From Archivesica marissinica (Eukaryota > Mollusca > Bivalvia > Venerida > Vesicomyidae): a stretch of 64,000 bases of DNA. Location: assembly GCA_014843695.1 (NCBI GenBank), contig CM026395.1, forward strand, positions 51,256,557 through 51,320,556, given 5' to 3'. Positions 1-9,296 of this stretch are shown here, piece by piece. Made by a program: the position numbers and the translations under genes. The notes beneath the pieces are model-generated. The model had not been told where the DNA came from. It ran no database searches and saw nothing but the letters and a program-made list of their open reading frames with translations. The first letter of the stretch is position 1; each line of letters begins with the position of its first letter.

Positions 1-191
1 CGATATATTTCGATACGTCTGTCTGTGAGTAGGTTTACTTTGATGCGTGTCTACGATTGTCAATGTATATGTTTACATTTGTTTTACATGTAAATGTTTA
101 CTCTTATTTACGCTACGTCCGTCAGTCGGAGAGTATACTTTGATGCATCTATAATATTGTCAATCGATATTTGAATTGCAACTGACCCGCT

Positions 192-480
192 GTGGAAGTC
201 GTGATAGCGCAGTAATAGCGCGTTCGCTTCAGCTGCGAAAAGCCCCTAGTTCGAGCCCATCTGTATCCTTTACAACTGTGTCCTTGGGCAAGGCATTTAA
301 ATTCCATATTGCCTCTTCGCTCTCCCTCGTGGCGATGGATCCCATCAGGAATGTGGTCCGCAGAGTGATTAATATAAGTTGTAAGAACTTGCACGCTCGT
401 AACGGCTCCAGCAGGACTCGAACTCGGGGCCTTTTGCACCTGAAGCGAAAGCGCTACACGTGCGCCATCACGACTTGCAC
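192..480. mobile_element. SINE with inverted tRNA-like heads at both ends (family A)
   Basis: The plus-strand head at about 199-262 has a tRNA-like A-box region (gatagcgcagt) and a B box (agttcgagccc). It is followed by a body containing ccttgggcaaggcatt and attgcctc, which resembles the central domain of metazoan MetaSINE-type elements (family match from memory). At about 408-474 a second, minus-strand head occurs with roughly 79% identity to the first, so the element reads head-body-inverted head. A perfect 10-bp direct repeat, gctgtggaag, lies at 189-198 and 485-494 and looks like a target-site duplication. However, part of its left copy also belongs to the inverted repeat, so the exact boundary is uncertain. 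Reading frames here mirror each other on the two strands because of the palindrome and are not genes. Confidence 0.7.
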
Positions 481-517
481 ATAAGCTGTGGAAGCGACTT
501 TAAACCCCGCAAAACAA

Positions 518-790
518 TTATTATTATTATTATGATTCGGGTTTAACGCCTGCATCAGCACCATTTTGGGCTATATCGCCGGCGGGCAGTTTACCTAACA
601 ACACCTTTCCTGGGCAGGCTCCAGCGGTTAACCAGTACTTGGGTGCACCAACCTCCATAAGAAACTGCCAACTTTTTCATATAAATGAGACACGGCCTGA
701 GCAGGGCTCGAACCCGTGACCATCAGTGATGATAGGTTACAGTGGTATACAAGTCAGCGACCTTAACCACTCGACCACGGAGGCGGACTT
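518..790 (-). mobile_element. tRNA-derived SINE (family B, Ser/Leu-type head)
   Basis: On the minus strand the element begins with a tRNA-like head (tccgtggtcgagtggttaag, then B box gggttcgagccc). It continues through a body of about 180 bp and ends in gcgttaaacccgaatca plus a (TAA)n tail seen as attattattattatt on the plus strand. It is bounded by a perfect 12-bp target-site duplication, cccgcaaaacaa, at 506-517 and 791-802. The perfect duplication implies fairly recent insertion. It is not a functional tRNA gene: no intact anticodon arm and acceptor pairing is evident. Confidence 0.85.
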
Positions 791-999
791 CCCGCAAAAC
801 AAACACACAATGTATGTAACGTTAGCTGTAAGATGTGTCTGCACACCGGAATTGACTGCGGAATGGCCAATTACAAACAGTGATAATGTAAAAAGAAAAA
901 GTGAATTTCTTGGAAAAACTAAAACTATTAATTCATATTGGAATGCATCCAGTGATTATTAGCTTCAGCATTATTTACAACTGGCATAAAGGGATTTAA

Positions 1000-1486
1000 G
1001 CCCCGTTTCCATGAAGTGTGTATTCGTAGCATTTTCAGAGAGGGATTTTGTCTGAGCCGAATAGAATGGGCGCCGCGCGCTGTTCTCAAAAACCGCCCAT
1101 TCTAAATATGATACTGACTTTTCCATAGTCTAAGCCGTTTGTTGCGCTGACAAAATTCGCCTTTTATAGCGAATTGTATACCCGCTTTCAAGCGATAATG
1201 ACATGGTTTATGTAATGCGTCACATGAAATGACATCATTCCCCTATTTAGGGCCTACTGCACGACACAAAATTATAATTGTCAATAACAACGCGAACAAA
1301 CAATCACAATGTTGTTTGACATAGAATTCTACGAAAACCTTTCGTCTCCGCACAAGCCTGTTCTAATAACTGTCCAAGTATGAAGCTCAACGTAAGTGCA
1401 TGTTTAGACATCGCCACGTTGACCCAAATTCGCTAGCGTATGTTATTAAAAATTTCTAGTACAATCCGCTAACATGGAAACGGCTT
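1000..1486. mobile_element. Candidate short inverted-repeat element (MITE-like)
   Basis: The left end at 1000-1013 (gccccgtttccatg) is matched in inverted orientation at 1473-1484 (catggaaacggc). Inside are nested dyads: an 11-bp perfect stem tagaatgggcg (1062-1072) with cgcccattcta (1094-1104), and gattttgtc near 1044 opposite gacaaaatt near 1149. About 490 bp with matching ends and no coding capacity fits a non-autonomous DNA transposon. The terminal repeats are short and no clear target-site duplication was found, so this is tentative. Confidence 0.35.
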
Positions 1487-1641
1487 TCACCGCCGACCAA
1501 AGTATCGCCCACAAAATCGGCGCATGTAGTATACTCTTCACGGAAATCGGGAAAATAATTAATTAATAAAAGCAATAAGCATGAGTTCTAATCACCAGCT
1601 CTTTAGAATATAAACGTGTACAGTACATAATATACATGGTT

Positions 1642-1715
1642 GGGACTTTAACAAAATGGTCGTTTTGGGACTTTAACAAATGTGGTTGCTACGGGACTTT
1701 AACAAACGCTCGTTG
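1642..1715. repeat. Three short direct repeats (about 25-26 bp)
   Basis: The motif gggactttaacaaa starts at 1642, 1667 and 1693, with less conserved spacers (atggtcgtttt, tgtggttgctac, cgctcgttgc). It looks like an early-stage or decayed minisatellite. The surrounding 1,487-1,900 sequence holds no gene that I can recognise. Confidence 0.7.
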
Positions 1716-1907
1716 CTTTAAAAGCGACTGATTATGTACACTGTGTGTATGTTAGTGCATGCTTGTGCGTGTGAGACACGTCTGTGTATGCAATAGCTTG
1801 GTTCATGCACGTGTACTGAGAGCTAACGCACGAGCGTTAGTGAATGTATTATAAGCACGTACACGTGCACGAATCGTGCTATAACATATTTATACCACCC
1901 ACAATAG

Positions 1908-2124
1908 GTGTGGCGTCCGTGGTCCAGTGGTAGAGCGTCGGATTTGGAATCGAACGGTTCCGGGTTCGATACTCGCTCAGGCCACGTATGTAGTGTCATT
2001 GAGCAAGGCACCTCACACACATTGCTTAGTACTGATTAACTACTTAGGTCGGCTAAGCCTGCCCAGGAAAACATGTCTAGGTCCCCACAAGGGGTTTGAT
2101 ATTATGGAACATACATACATACAT
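1908..2124 (+). mobile_element. tRNA-derived SINE (family C)
   Basis: The head gcgtccgtggtccagtggta (A-box region) and B box gggttcgatac are followed by a body with ttgagcaaggcacctcacac. The element ends in an (ATAC)n-like tail. A 7-bp direct repeat, acaatag, at 1901-1907 and 2125-2131 is a plausible target-site duplication. The internal spacing is tRNA-like, but the 3' body makes it a SINE, not a tRNA gene. Confidence 0.75.
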
Positions 2125-2208
2125 ACAATAGCACACATGTTGCACCTGTTGCGATACAAGCATATTGTGGAATAACGAAGCAGTACAATCAAAGTAATTT
2201 GGCGAGTA

Positions 2209-2427
2209 GACGGGTCAGTGGTTTACGTGTTGGACTGCCAATCCAGTGATCGCATGTTCGATCCCCCCCGCCTGACCCTAATAATATTAACAGTATTTCA
2301 GATGGGACCGAGGTCACGTGTATTGGTCCTGTACACCAGGCATGTAAAAGGGATGCTCCTGGAATTGGAGCGTCCTCTTATCTTGCACCATCCTCCAAGA
2401 AATGAAATGACTAATATACTTCTGGAA
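2209..2427 (+). mobile_element. tRNA-derived SINE (family D), copy 1
   Basis: The tRNA-like head has gggtcagtggtttacgtgtt, a tggactgccaatccagt anticodon-like arm and B box tgttcgatccc. The body begins ataatattaacagtatttca and ends gactaatatacttctgg. Two further copies of the same family lie near 10.1 kb and 11.8 kb. The 3' end runs directly into the 23-bp minisatellite that follows, and the first minisatellite unit corresponds to the 3' tail of this SINE family. Confidence 0.75.
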
Positions 2428-2703
2428 GCGTCGCGCCGATTAACCATGAGGCGTCGCCCCGGTTAACCATGAGGCGTCGCCCCGATTAACCAGGAGGCGT
2501 CGCCCCGGTTAACCAGGAGGCGTCGCCCCGGTTAACCAGGAAGCGTCGCCCCGGTTAACCAGGAGGCGTCGCCCCGATTAACCAGGAGGCGTCGCCCCGG
2601 TTAACCAGGAGGCGTCGTCCCGATTAACCAGGAGGCATCGCCCCGGTTAACCAGGAGGCGTCGCCCCGATTAACCAGGAGGCGTCGCCCCGATTAACCAG
2701 GGG
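2428..2703. repeat. 23-bp minisatellite, 12 copies, derived from a SINE tail
   Basis: Twelve head-to-tail 23-bp units built from gcgtcgccccgattaacc plus aggag. Units alternate irregularly between ccgatt and ccggtt, with a few single substitutions (tcgtccc, gcatcgc, ccatgag in the first two units). It abuts the family D SINE at 2209-2427. The same segment occurs as little more than one unit at the end of the family D SINE copy ending near 11,993, which identifies the origin of the repeat. Confidence 0.95.
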
Positions 2704-2764
2704 GTGACGATAAATAAGCGTATACTAATAGCTCTCTACATTTTAAACATTACTGTAAATCTCG

Positions 2765-2901
2765 TTTTTACGGTAAAATGTGTTGTATTTACGGTAAAAT
2801 GTGTTCATATTTACAGTCAAATGTGTAAAATGTGTTCGTATTTACGGTAAATTGTGTTCGTATTTACGGTAAAATGTGTTCGTATTTACGGTAAAATGTG
2901 G
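2765..2901. repeat. 22-bp minisatellite, about 6 copies
   Basis: Repeats of atttacggtaaaatgtgttc followed by gt, with one partial duplication and one unit reading ttacagtcaaatgtg. It starts only about 60 bp after the 23-bp array but shares no sequence with it. Confidence 0.9.
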
Positions 2902-3464
2902 TATCACACGAGGTGAATGTATAATCCTACGATGTTATTGTATATGATATTCGATATGTACAACACATAAAATTGTAATGCACTGAAATTACAAGAGACA
3001 AAAATAATCGATAATACACAATTTAATGATACAGTTTGATGTAGAAGTGAAGTTAATGTCAATGATCTATATACATAGTAACTGTAACAGCTGGCTAGAA
3101 GTAACCCAGGAACAGATCTACCAGATACCATGCAGCTTTCTCAGTTTGTTTATAAATGATATACCGCGGACTACGCGCTATATCATCTGTTCTACTGATG
3201 CTGGTTACGATAAAACTGAATGCTTATACATTGACCGCCGCAATCGATATTACTCCAGCCTCCAGCGACCACAAAACATCGATCCAGTATGCATCATTTC
3301 AGAGACCGCCCTGAACTACCGTTATACCACATGATAAGCCTGGTATAACTGAAAAGTGCATAGCATCTGTGTCGCTTGTATTGTTTTCAAACAAAGGTAT
3401 AGGCAGACAAAGCATCGTGATAGTAGTGAAAGAGAAATGTCATTGTATTGTTATTTTAGTTGTT
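2902..3464. other. Unannotated AT-rich spacer
   Basis: No gene, RNA or repeat is recognised here. Short open frames on both strands (about 75 and 102 codons) have no recognisable domains and overlap each other, as expected by chance. Confidence 0.5.
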
Positions 3465-3530
3465 GTTTTATTGTGGGGGGGGGGGTCAAAGTATCACCAA
3501 TAGCTTAGGTTATATGGCGGCTCGGCTCTC
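3465..3530 (-). mobile_element. SINE family E fragment
   Basis: The segment ggtcaaagtatcacc followed by atagcttaggttatatggcg matches the 3' part of the family E SINE in minus orientation. Compare the complete plus-strand copy at 6410-6685, whose reverse complement has taaagtcgtactaacagctt then aggccacgtg. It is preceded by a G-run. The fragment sits just upstream of the 26-bp array. Confidence 0.5.
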
Positions 3531-3596
3531 CGGCTCTCCCCCGACCTTCGCAAGCCAGCTGGAAGGCTTCCGCGCACGAACAAATTCAACATCCAC

Positions 3597-3980
3597 AGAG
3601 CGACAGAGGATGCAACTACCCATCAGCGACAGAGGATACAAATATCCATCAGCGACAGAGGATACAAATACCCATCAGCGACAGAGGATACAAATATCCA
3701 TCAGCGACAGAGGATGCAACTACCCATCAGCGACAGAGGATACAAATATCCATCAGCGACAGAGGATACAAATACCCATCAGCGACAGAGGATACAACTA
3801 CCCTTATCAGCGACAGATGATACAATTACCCATCAGCGACAGAGGATACAACTACCCTTATCAGCGACAGAGGATACAAATTCCCATCAGCGACAGAGGT
3901 TACAAATACCTATCGAAGATACAAATACCTATCGAGGATACAAATATCTATCGATGATACAAATACCTATCAGCGACATG
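3597..3980. repeat. 26-bp minisatellite, about 14 copies
   Basis: The unit is catcagcgacagaggataca plus aatatc. Two units carry an extra tt (ccttatcagcgac), and the 3' end degenerates into shorter units of about 20 bp (ctatcgaggatacaaatac). The unit contains no stop codon in any plus-strand frame, so the long open frames of 165 and 115 codons here are artefacts of the repeat. Confidence 0.95.
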
Positions 3981-4377
3981 TTCATATATATCGGCGTTGA
4001 AGCTATATATAGACCTTCCGTGAAACTATTATATAGAATACTAATATACAGTGCTGGCTAGTAACATCAAACATCAGGGTTTCTAAGCGAAATTTCGACA
4101 GTCCAAATACAAACACCAGGGCTGTCCGTAATCATGGTACATAATATAAACGTACATACGAATATATGTCTGTATCATAACACTATCCTCCAAAATCTAA
4201 AAAGACTAATCTCTTTGAATATGAGGTGTTAACCGGTATCGACGATAAATAAACGCAAAAACACATTTATATAAGCTGATACTAAAACTAAATGTCTTTA
4301 CAATAAGTCCATAGTTCAAATAATCTATCGATATATTTCTGCAAGCCTGTGACTGGGTTAACCGTAACTTTTCCCCC
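3981..4377. other. Unannotated spacer between two arrays
   Basis: AT-rich sequence with short local duplications (for example tatcgacgataaataa and tatcgatatatttc) but no recognised gene or element. Confidence 0.5.
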
Positions 4378-5440
4378 AATCCTAACTGTGCTGTTGCAAC
4401 TATTCCTATGTTATGTACCATTCTTGCCAATCCCAACTGTGCTATTGCAACTATTCCTATGTTATGTACCATTCTTGCCAATCCCAACTGTGCTATTGCA
4501 ACTATTCCTATGTTATGTACCATGCTTGCCAATCCAAACTGTGCTATTGCAACTATTCCTATGTTATGTACCATTCTTGCCAATCCCAACTGTGCTATTG
4601 CAACTATTCCTATGTTATGTACCATGCTTGCCAATCCCAACTGTGCTATTGCAACTATTCCTATGTTATGTACCATTCTTGCCAATCCCAACTGTGATAT
4701 TGCAACTATTCCTATGTTATGTACCATGCTTGCCAATCCCAACTGTGCTATTGCAACTATTCCTATGTTATGTACCATTCTCCCCAATCCTAACTGTGCT
4801 GTTGCAACTATTCCTATGTTATGTACCATTCTCCCCAATCCTAACTGTGCTGTTGCAACTATTCCTATGTTATGTACCATTCTCCCCAATCCTAACTGTG
4901 CTGTTGCAACTATTCCTATGTTATGTACCATTCTCCCCAATCCTAACTGTGCTGTTGCAACTATTCCTATGTTATGTACCATTCTCCCCAATCCTAACTG
5001 TGCTATTGCAACTATTCCTATGTTATGTACCATTCTCCCCAATCCTAACTGTGCTGTTGCAACTATTCCTATGTTATGTACCATTCTCCCCAATCCTAAC
5101 TGTGCTGTTGCAACTATTCCTATGTTATGTACCATTCTCCCCAATCCTAACTGTGCTGTTGCAACTATTCCTATGTTATGTACCATTCTCCCCAATTCTA
5201 ACTGTGCTGTTGCAACTATTCCTATGTTATGTACCATTCTCCCCAATCCTAACTGTGCTATTGCAACTATTCCTATGTTATGTACCATTCTCCCCAATCC
5301 TAACTGTGCTGTTGCAACTATTCCTATGTTATGTACCATTCTCCCCAATCCTAACTGTGCTATTGCAACTATTCCTATGTTATGTACCATTCTCCCCAAT
5401 CCTAACTGTGCTGTTGCAACTATTACTAGGTTATGTATCA
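4378..5440. repeat. 51-bp satellite array, about 21 copies in two subfamilies
   Basis: The unit runs ctattcctatgttatgtacc then attcttgccaatcccaactg then tgctattgcaa. Seven units from about 4,430 to 4,775 carry ttgccaatcccaac, mostly alternating ccattc and ccatgc. The first unit and the thirteen or so after 4,776 carry ctccccaatcctaac and usually tgctgtt. Because 51 is divisible by three, both strands show long periodic frames (17-residue repeat). These are repeat artefacts: there is no signal peptide, non-repeat domain or coding-type substitution pattern. Confidence 0.95.
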
Positions 5441-5599
5441 TTCTTGAATGAAATATTGTTTAAACTAACCTTAACTTTATTCTCTGTTATGGTTCTGTCT
5501 TTAAATGGCCTCCAAATAAATATAAGTTCAATCTGAAGCTACGCGTCTTCTAAGTCGATACTTAATGTTCCAAGTAATTAAAACATAAGCTATTAGTCT

Positions 5600-5851
5600 A
5601 AGATTGAAATCAATATCTTCTACTACCGTATGTATAAATATGGTTCTAAATGGACTCTACATTTACATAAGCTAAGATTGAAGTTAAATATCTTCTACTA
5701 CCGTATGTATAAATATGGTTCTAAATGGGCTCTACATTTACATAAGCTAAGATTGAAGTTAAATATCTTCTACTACCGTATTTATAAATGTGGTTCTAAA
5801 TGGACTCTACATTTACATAAGCTAAGATTGAAGTTACATATCTTCTATGTT
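5600..5851. repeat. 75-bp tandem repeat, about 3.4 copies
   Basis: The unit begins gctaagattgaagttaaata and includes cttctactaccgtatgtata and ggttctaaatggactctaca. Successive units start 75 bp apart (for example 5,671 and 5,746). A more diverged remnant containing ggttctgtctttaaatgg lies at about 5,490. The 84-codon frame over it is periodic and not a gene. Confidence 0.9.
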
Positions 5852-6397
5852 GATATTATCAGAAGCTCAATACGGCCCAATTAATAGTATCGGTGTTAAA
5901 ATATATTTATTTGACAGACCAGGCAAAATATATCGACGCCTGTTCCCAGGCTACGTGATATGCGCGTGTATACACATGCACGCTATTACGTTAACACTGA
6001 AGCTATATGTATCGTAGATGTCATGGGTTTAGTTCCTGATTTGAAATCGCTTCAATCGTTTTTATAAGGTGTCCAGATATAAGTATTCGTGTGAGTTTTA
6101 TTTTCGCGATAATACGAGAATGAACACCACGTGCGATTTAAAGATTTCGCTAACTTGTTACGGTTTTTCGTCTATGTGCCCCGATTGCGGTGTCTGAAAT
6201 TTGGATGTCCACACAAGTAAATTAAAGATTTCGCGAAACAATCGCATACTGAAAAATCGCGAAAAAAGGCTCGCGTGAATATGAAGTAATTTACAGTACA
6301 TGATTACGTAAGCAATATACGCATCACATTTACCTACCAATAAATTACACATAATTACACAGATTAGCCAAACACCCGATAAGATATGCACTGCAAG
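5852..6397. other. Unannotated spacer with TTCGCGA-type motifs
   Basis: No gene is recognised. The segment 6,085-6,275 contains several related motifs on opposite strands (attttcgcgataat, atttcgcgaaacaatcgc, aaaatcgcgaaaaaagg, gatttcgct), suggesting an old non-coding repeat. The 80-codon minus frame at 6,158-6,400 is hydrophobic at its start but matches nothing that I know. Confidence 0.4.
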
Positions 6398-6409
6398 CAT
6401 TGCACAACC

Positions 6410-6685
6410 GGTGCCTCCATGGCCAAGTGGTTACGGTCCTTGACTTCAAATCACCTGCCTCTGGTTCGAATACCATTTTGGGTGACACATTATTTCAAAT
6501 GAGAAAGATTTCCAGTTGGCTTGTGGTAGTTCGATGGTTCTACCCGGGTACCAGTCCGTGCCAGAAATACTGCTAGGTGGGGCACCCGGGTCTTCCTCCA
6601 CGAATACTACACGTAGCTGGAGAGTCGTCACGTGGCCTAAGCTGTTAGTACGACTTTAAACTCCAAAACACAAACAAATAAAAAC
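6410..6685 (+). mobile_element. tRNA-derived SINE (family E, Ser-type head)
   Basis: The head reads gtgcctccatggccaagtgg, then gacttcaaatca, then B box tggttcgaata, which is close to a class II (Ser-like) tRNA layout. The body contains tacccgggtaccagtccgtg and ggcctaagctgttagtacga, and the end is caaaacacaaacaaataaaa. A 12-bp flanking direct repeat with two mismatches (cattgcacaacc at 6398-6409, cattgcctaacc at 6686-6697) marks the insertion. If the Galpha-o gene is intact, this copy lies in its first intron. Confidence 0.8.
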
Positions 6686-6697
6686 CATTGCCTAACC

Positions 6698-7104
6698 ACA
6701 CAAATACATGTACACAGCAAGAAACCAAAAGAAAAGAATAGTCTGCATCAGGTGCATATACACACAAATACAACATCGGGTTTCTTACTTCATTTGTTTT
6801 ACTATGGTGCTCTTGCCCGATTCTCCAGCCCCTATAAATAGAAAATACCTAGTTACATCTGCAATACAGTATTACCGAATTGGAATAGTATCAATATAAT
6901 CATTTCGTTAAAGCGATTATAATGTGCAGGAACAACATATTTCTTTCTCTTTTCTAAAAATAGAAATCATTAAACCGCATAGAAAGCCTAATGTTAAGTA
7001 TAGGACTCGGTTCATCAGATATTCAATATGGCGTCGATTCCAAAGCCGACATAGTGAATTAAAATTATAAATTAAGCACTTTACGAGTCCGATAAATGAC
7101 TCAC
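6698..7104 (-). other. 5' part of intron 1 of the Galpha-o gene (extends left)
   Basis: The intron begins with gtgagt (7104 down to 7099 on the minus strand) immediately after the coding exon. No second exon encoding the P-loop remainder (AGESGKST...) was recognised on the minus strand anywhere in 1-7,104. The intron therefore probably extends out of the window and contains the SINEs and arrays of the first 7 kb. This assumes that the gene is intact. Confidence 0.6.
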
Positions 7105-7222
7105 CCAGCAGTAGAAGTTTGATGTCTTTTGCTGCCTGTATTCCGTCTTCTTTTAATCCTTTTTCAATTTGTTTACTTCGCTCCATCGCTAACCGATCCT
7201 CAGCACTTAGAGTACACCCCAT
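7105..7222 (-). CDS. GNAO1: G protein subunit alpha o, first coding exon (partial)
   Basis: This exon encodes the N terminus of a heterotrimeric G-protein alpha subunit, a membrane-tethered GTPase that relays signals from seven-helix receptors. The peptide starts [10 protein letters not shown] and ends [16 protein letters not shown]. Gly2 is the myristoylation site and Cys3 the palmitoylation site; the rest is the alphaN helix and strand beta1. The o class is favoured over i by MGCT, LKEDG and [10 protein letters not shown]. The exon is 118 nt (39 codons plus one base) and ends in gctgg before the donor gtgagt, so the P-loop glycine codon is split by a phase-1 intron, as I recall for Gi/Go genes. 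The start is secure: A at -3, G at +4 and an in-frame TGA 12 nt upstream (7232-7234). The frame that runs past the donor is intron read-through. The remaining exons are outside the window. Confidence 0.92.
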
Positions 7223-8585
7223 GATTGATATTCAAGAATTTTGGCACACTTCTTACAAAAATAAGGCAACCCCGGAACCACTATTTACCACAAACCCCCT
7301 TTGACCTCGCAGGGGCTATAATGAAGGTTGCTACGCCAGTGGTGATCCGATTATATCCATAAATGACTAAATATAAATTCCAAACACAATAATACACGAC
7401 CTAGATAAAGCGCAGAAATCTAGACGGGCTTGGTTCATGGGAACCGCATACGGTATACTCAGCGTTCGTAATTCACTCGGGTGCCCCGTCTACATCTAAC
7501 ACTCGAGTCGGTGTCATCACTTCTGCATTGAATTCACTAATCACTGCAACAACATGCCAGAGAGACAGAACCCTAATTTTCAAAAATAAATTCCGGGCGT
7601 TGTTCCTTCCATCGAGTGACGTCGCTGTGTGTAGTATCGCTAGAATTGATGATAAAATATGCTGTAGCAGGAATCGCGCGTATAGAGTATTAGTCTAGGT
7701 TCTGTTATTGGAAAGCTTGCGGGTTCGACGTGACGTCACTTTCCGCACGGAGTCGATATCATTAATATTTGCAGACGTGTTTTCAGAAATTATGAAAATC
7801 ACCAAGAGAACGATTCATCTAGGGGAGACTGTATAAAGGCGAAACGCTGGGAGAATTTATCAATAATGCGTTAGTTCGGAGTCGCAAGAGCTATTTATGC
7901 TTCAATAAGTCAATACGTAGCTAGAAAAAATACCCAAACGAACGCGTCGTTACTAGCAACCATAGGCACAACATCTGATTCACTTTTTCTTGTTATACGA
8001 ATTTTATATGTTCGCTTCCACATACATAACTTTTTTCTAAGTTGTACATAAATGATATACATAGATTCTTTCAGCTCAGTGCTGTAGGCCCCTACAGCTG
8101 CATCGAGTTAAACAGATCATAGAAGATTAGAGGAAGTGACATGCATTTAATTATACAGCCTACGTCGAAACACAACTAGACTATATATATATCTATCTGA
8201 ACAGTTTCAAGCAGAAATAAAATCAACCAAATCTCAGCTAGGCCTACGACTGATCTATAAAGAATATCGATCCAGAGTTTTCAATGCAACCGAGAAATGA
8301 ACGCATGTTGCATGATGTAGCGTCTGCGTGTAAATTACAGAACGATTAATACAATGGAAAATCGGAGATCAATATATATTGATTTTGGACCATGCCATCT
8401 GACTATATCAATTATCATGCGTATGACAGGCATTGGTTTGTTCTTACACGCGCGTCAACGACTTTTTTACAGTCTGCACGTTTGATCAATGCAACAATAT
8501 AACAATGAACTAGTCGTCTATATGCGAGTTGTTAATGGTCTCTCGCTTGGCAATATAGTATTTCTCTACGATATGTACTTTAGCA
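7223..8585 (-). promoter_or_regulatory. 5' UTR and putative promoter region of Galpha-o
   Basis: This is the upstream side of the minus-strand Galpha-o exon. It contains no repeat array or recognised gene. It has more CpG dinucleotides than the flanking arrays (for example around 7,600-7,760) and CRE-type sites at 7,616 and 7,731. No TATA box or transcription start could be fixed by eye. A separate non-coding 5' exon cannot be excluded. Confidence 0.45.
7731..7738. promoter_or_regulatory. Perfect CRE palindrome (TGACGTCA)
   Basis: The full cAMP-response element palindrome TGACGTCA lies in the context cgacgtgacgtcactttcc, about 510 bp upstream of the Galpha-o start codon. A second near-consensus site, TGACGTCG, lies at about 7,617-7,624. 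CREB/ATF binding is inferred from the motif only. Confidence 0.5.
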
Positions 8586-8589
8586 CTTC

Positions 8590-8720
8590 TGTTGTGTAAG
8601 GGGTATGGCGTCATAGGGGATGTGAGTTCGAGCTCCCGCCAGCACCACGATGGTGGGGTTCTTAAGCAATACCATTTTACATTATTCTAGAGTTCTAAGA
8701 ACTTGATTAGCAATCGAATT
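8590..8720 (+). mobile_element. Degraded SINE family A copy
   Basis: It shows a B-box-like gtgagttcgagctcccgcc followed by ggggttcttaagcaatacca and aagaacttgattagcaatcg, matching in order the landmarks of the two better copies at 8,826-9,031 and 9,086-9,296. It is strongly diverged. Confidence 0.45.
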
Positions 8721-8825
8721 TTATAAAAAAGCTAATTCTAATTAAAATACATATCAGTATAACTTGTTATTTCTTTTTTATATCCTATAAACATATGAAA
8801 TAATGTAGATACATGTAAGGAGTAT

Positions 8826-9031
8826 CCGTGGTGAAATACATACGGTGTCTGCCACTCAGGGGTTGTGAGTACGGACCTCGTCAGAACCACGCCGTGGTGG
8901 TGTCCTTAGGCAAATACACTTAAATTCACATTGCCTCTTCTCTCAACCTCGTGGCGATTGATGCTATCAGAAATGATGTCTCGAGAGCGATTGAGCTAAT
9001 CTTATAATAACTTGTTTCACAATCGAGCTAA
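8826..9031 (+). mobile_element. SINE family A, plus copy of an inverted pair
   Basis: The head has gttgtgagtacggacc. The body has gtccttaggcaaatacactt, attgcctcttctctcaacct and cgtggcgattgatgctatca, and the 3' end has tctcgagagcgattgagcta then caatcgagctaa. It is matched in opposite orientation by the next element, giving two arms of about 200 bp around a spacer of about 54 bp. Confidence 0.7.
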
Positions 9032-9085
9032 TATAAATTAATTTACACATATCAAAAATAATAAGTGACATTTAGTGAACATATT

Positions 9086-9296
9086 TTAGCTCGATTGCGC
9101 AACAAGTTACTACAACATTAGATTAATCGCTCTCGAGATCTCATTCCGGAGGTTATCCGTCGCCACGAGGGATAGAGAAGGGGCAATGTGGATCTAAGTG
9201 CATCAAGGACATCACCACTATGGATGCGTCTTGCCTGTGGCGAGATTCGAACTCACAACCTCTCGATTACGAGCGCCGTTTCAATTACATCACGAA
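9086..9296 (-). mobile_element. SINE family A, minus copy of an inverted pair
   Basis: The reverse complement reads from a head with B box gtgagttcgaatctcgcc, through gatgtccttgatgcactt, attgccccttctctatccct and cgtggcgacggataacctcc, to tctcgagagcgattaatcta and caatcgagctaa. The landmarks follow the same order as in the plus copy. Confidence 0.7.

Noticed and set aside
199..262. Functional tRNA gene
   Set aside because: The A and B boxes are present, but the region continues into a SINE body and is one of two inverted heads. Similar heads at 720-790, 1915, 2215, 6413, 10115 and 12520 are also SINE-associated.
4206..5536. Frames of 347-411 codons on both strands over the 51-bp array
   Set aside because: The 17-residue periodicity follows from the 51-bp DNA unit. 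Both strands are equally open and no start context or domain is present.
6917..7104. Extension of the Galpha-o reading frame beyond the KLLLLG motif
   Set aside because: The sequence after the exon starts with a gtgagt splice donor and the encoded residues (ESFIGLVKC...) do not continue the conserved P-loop.
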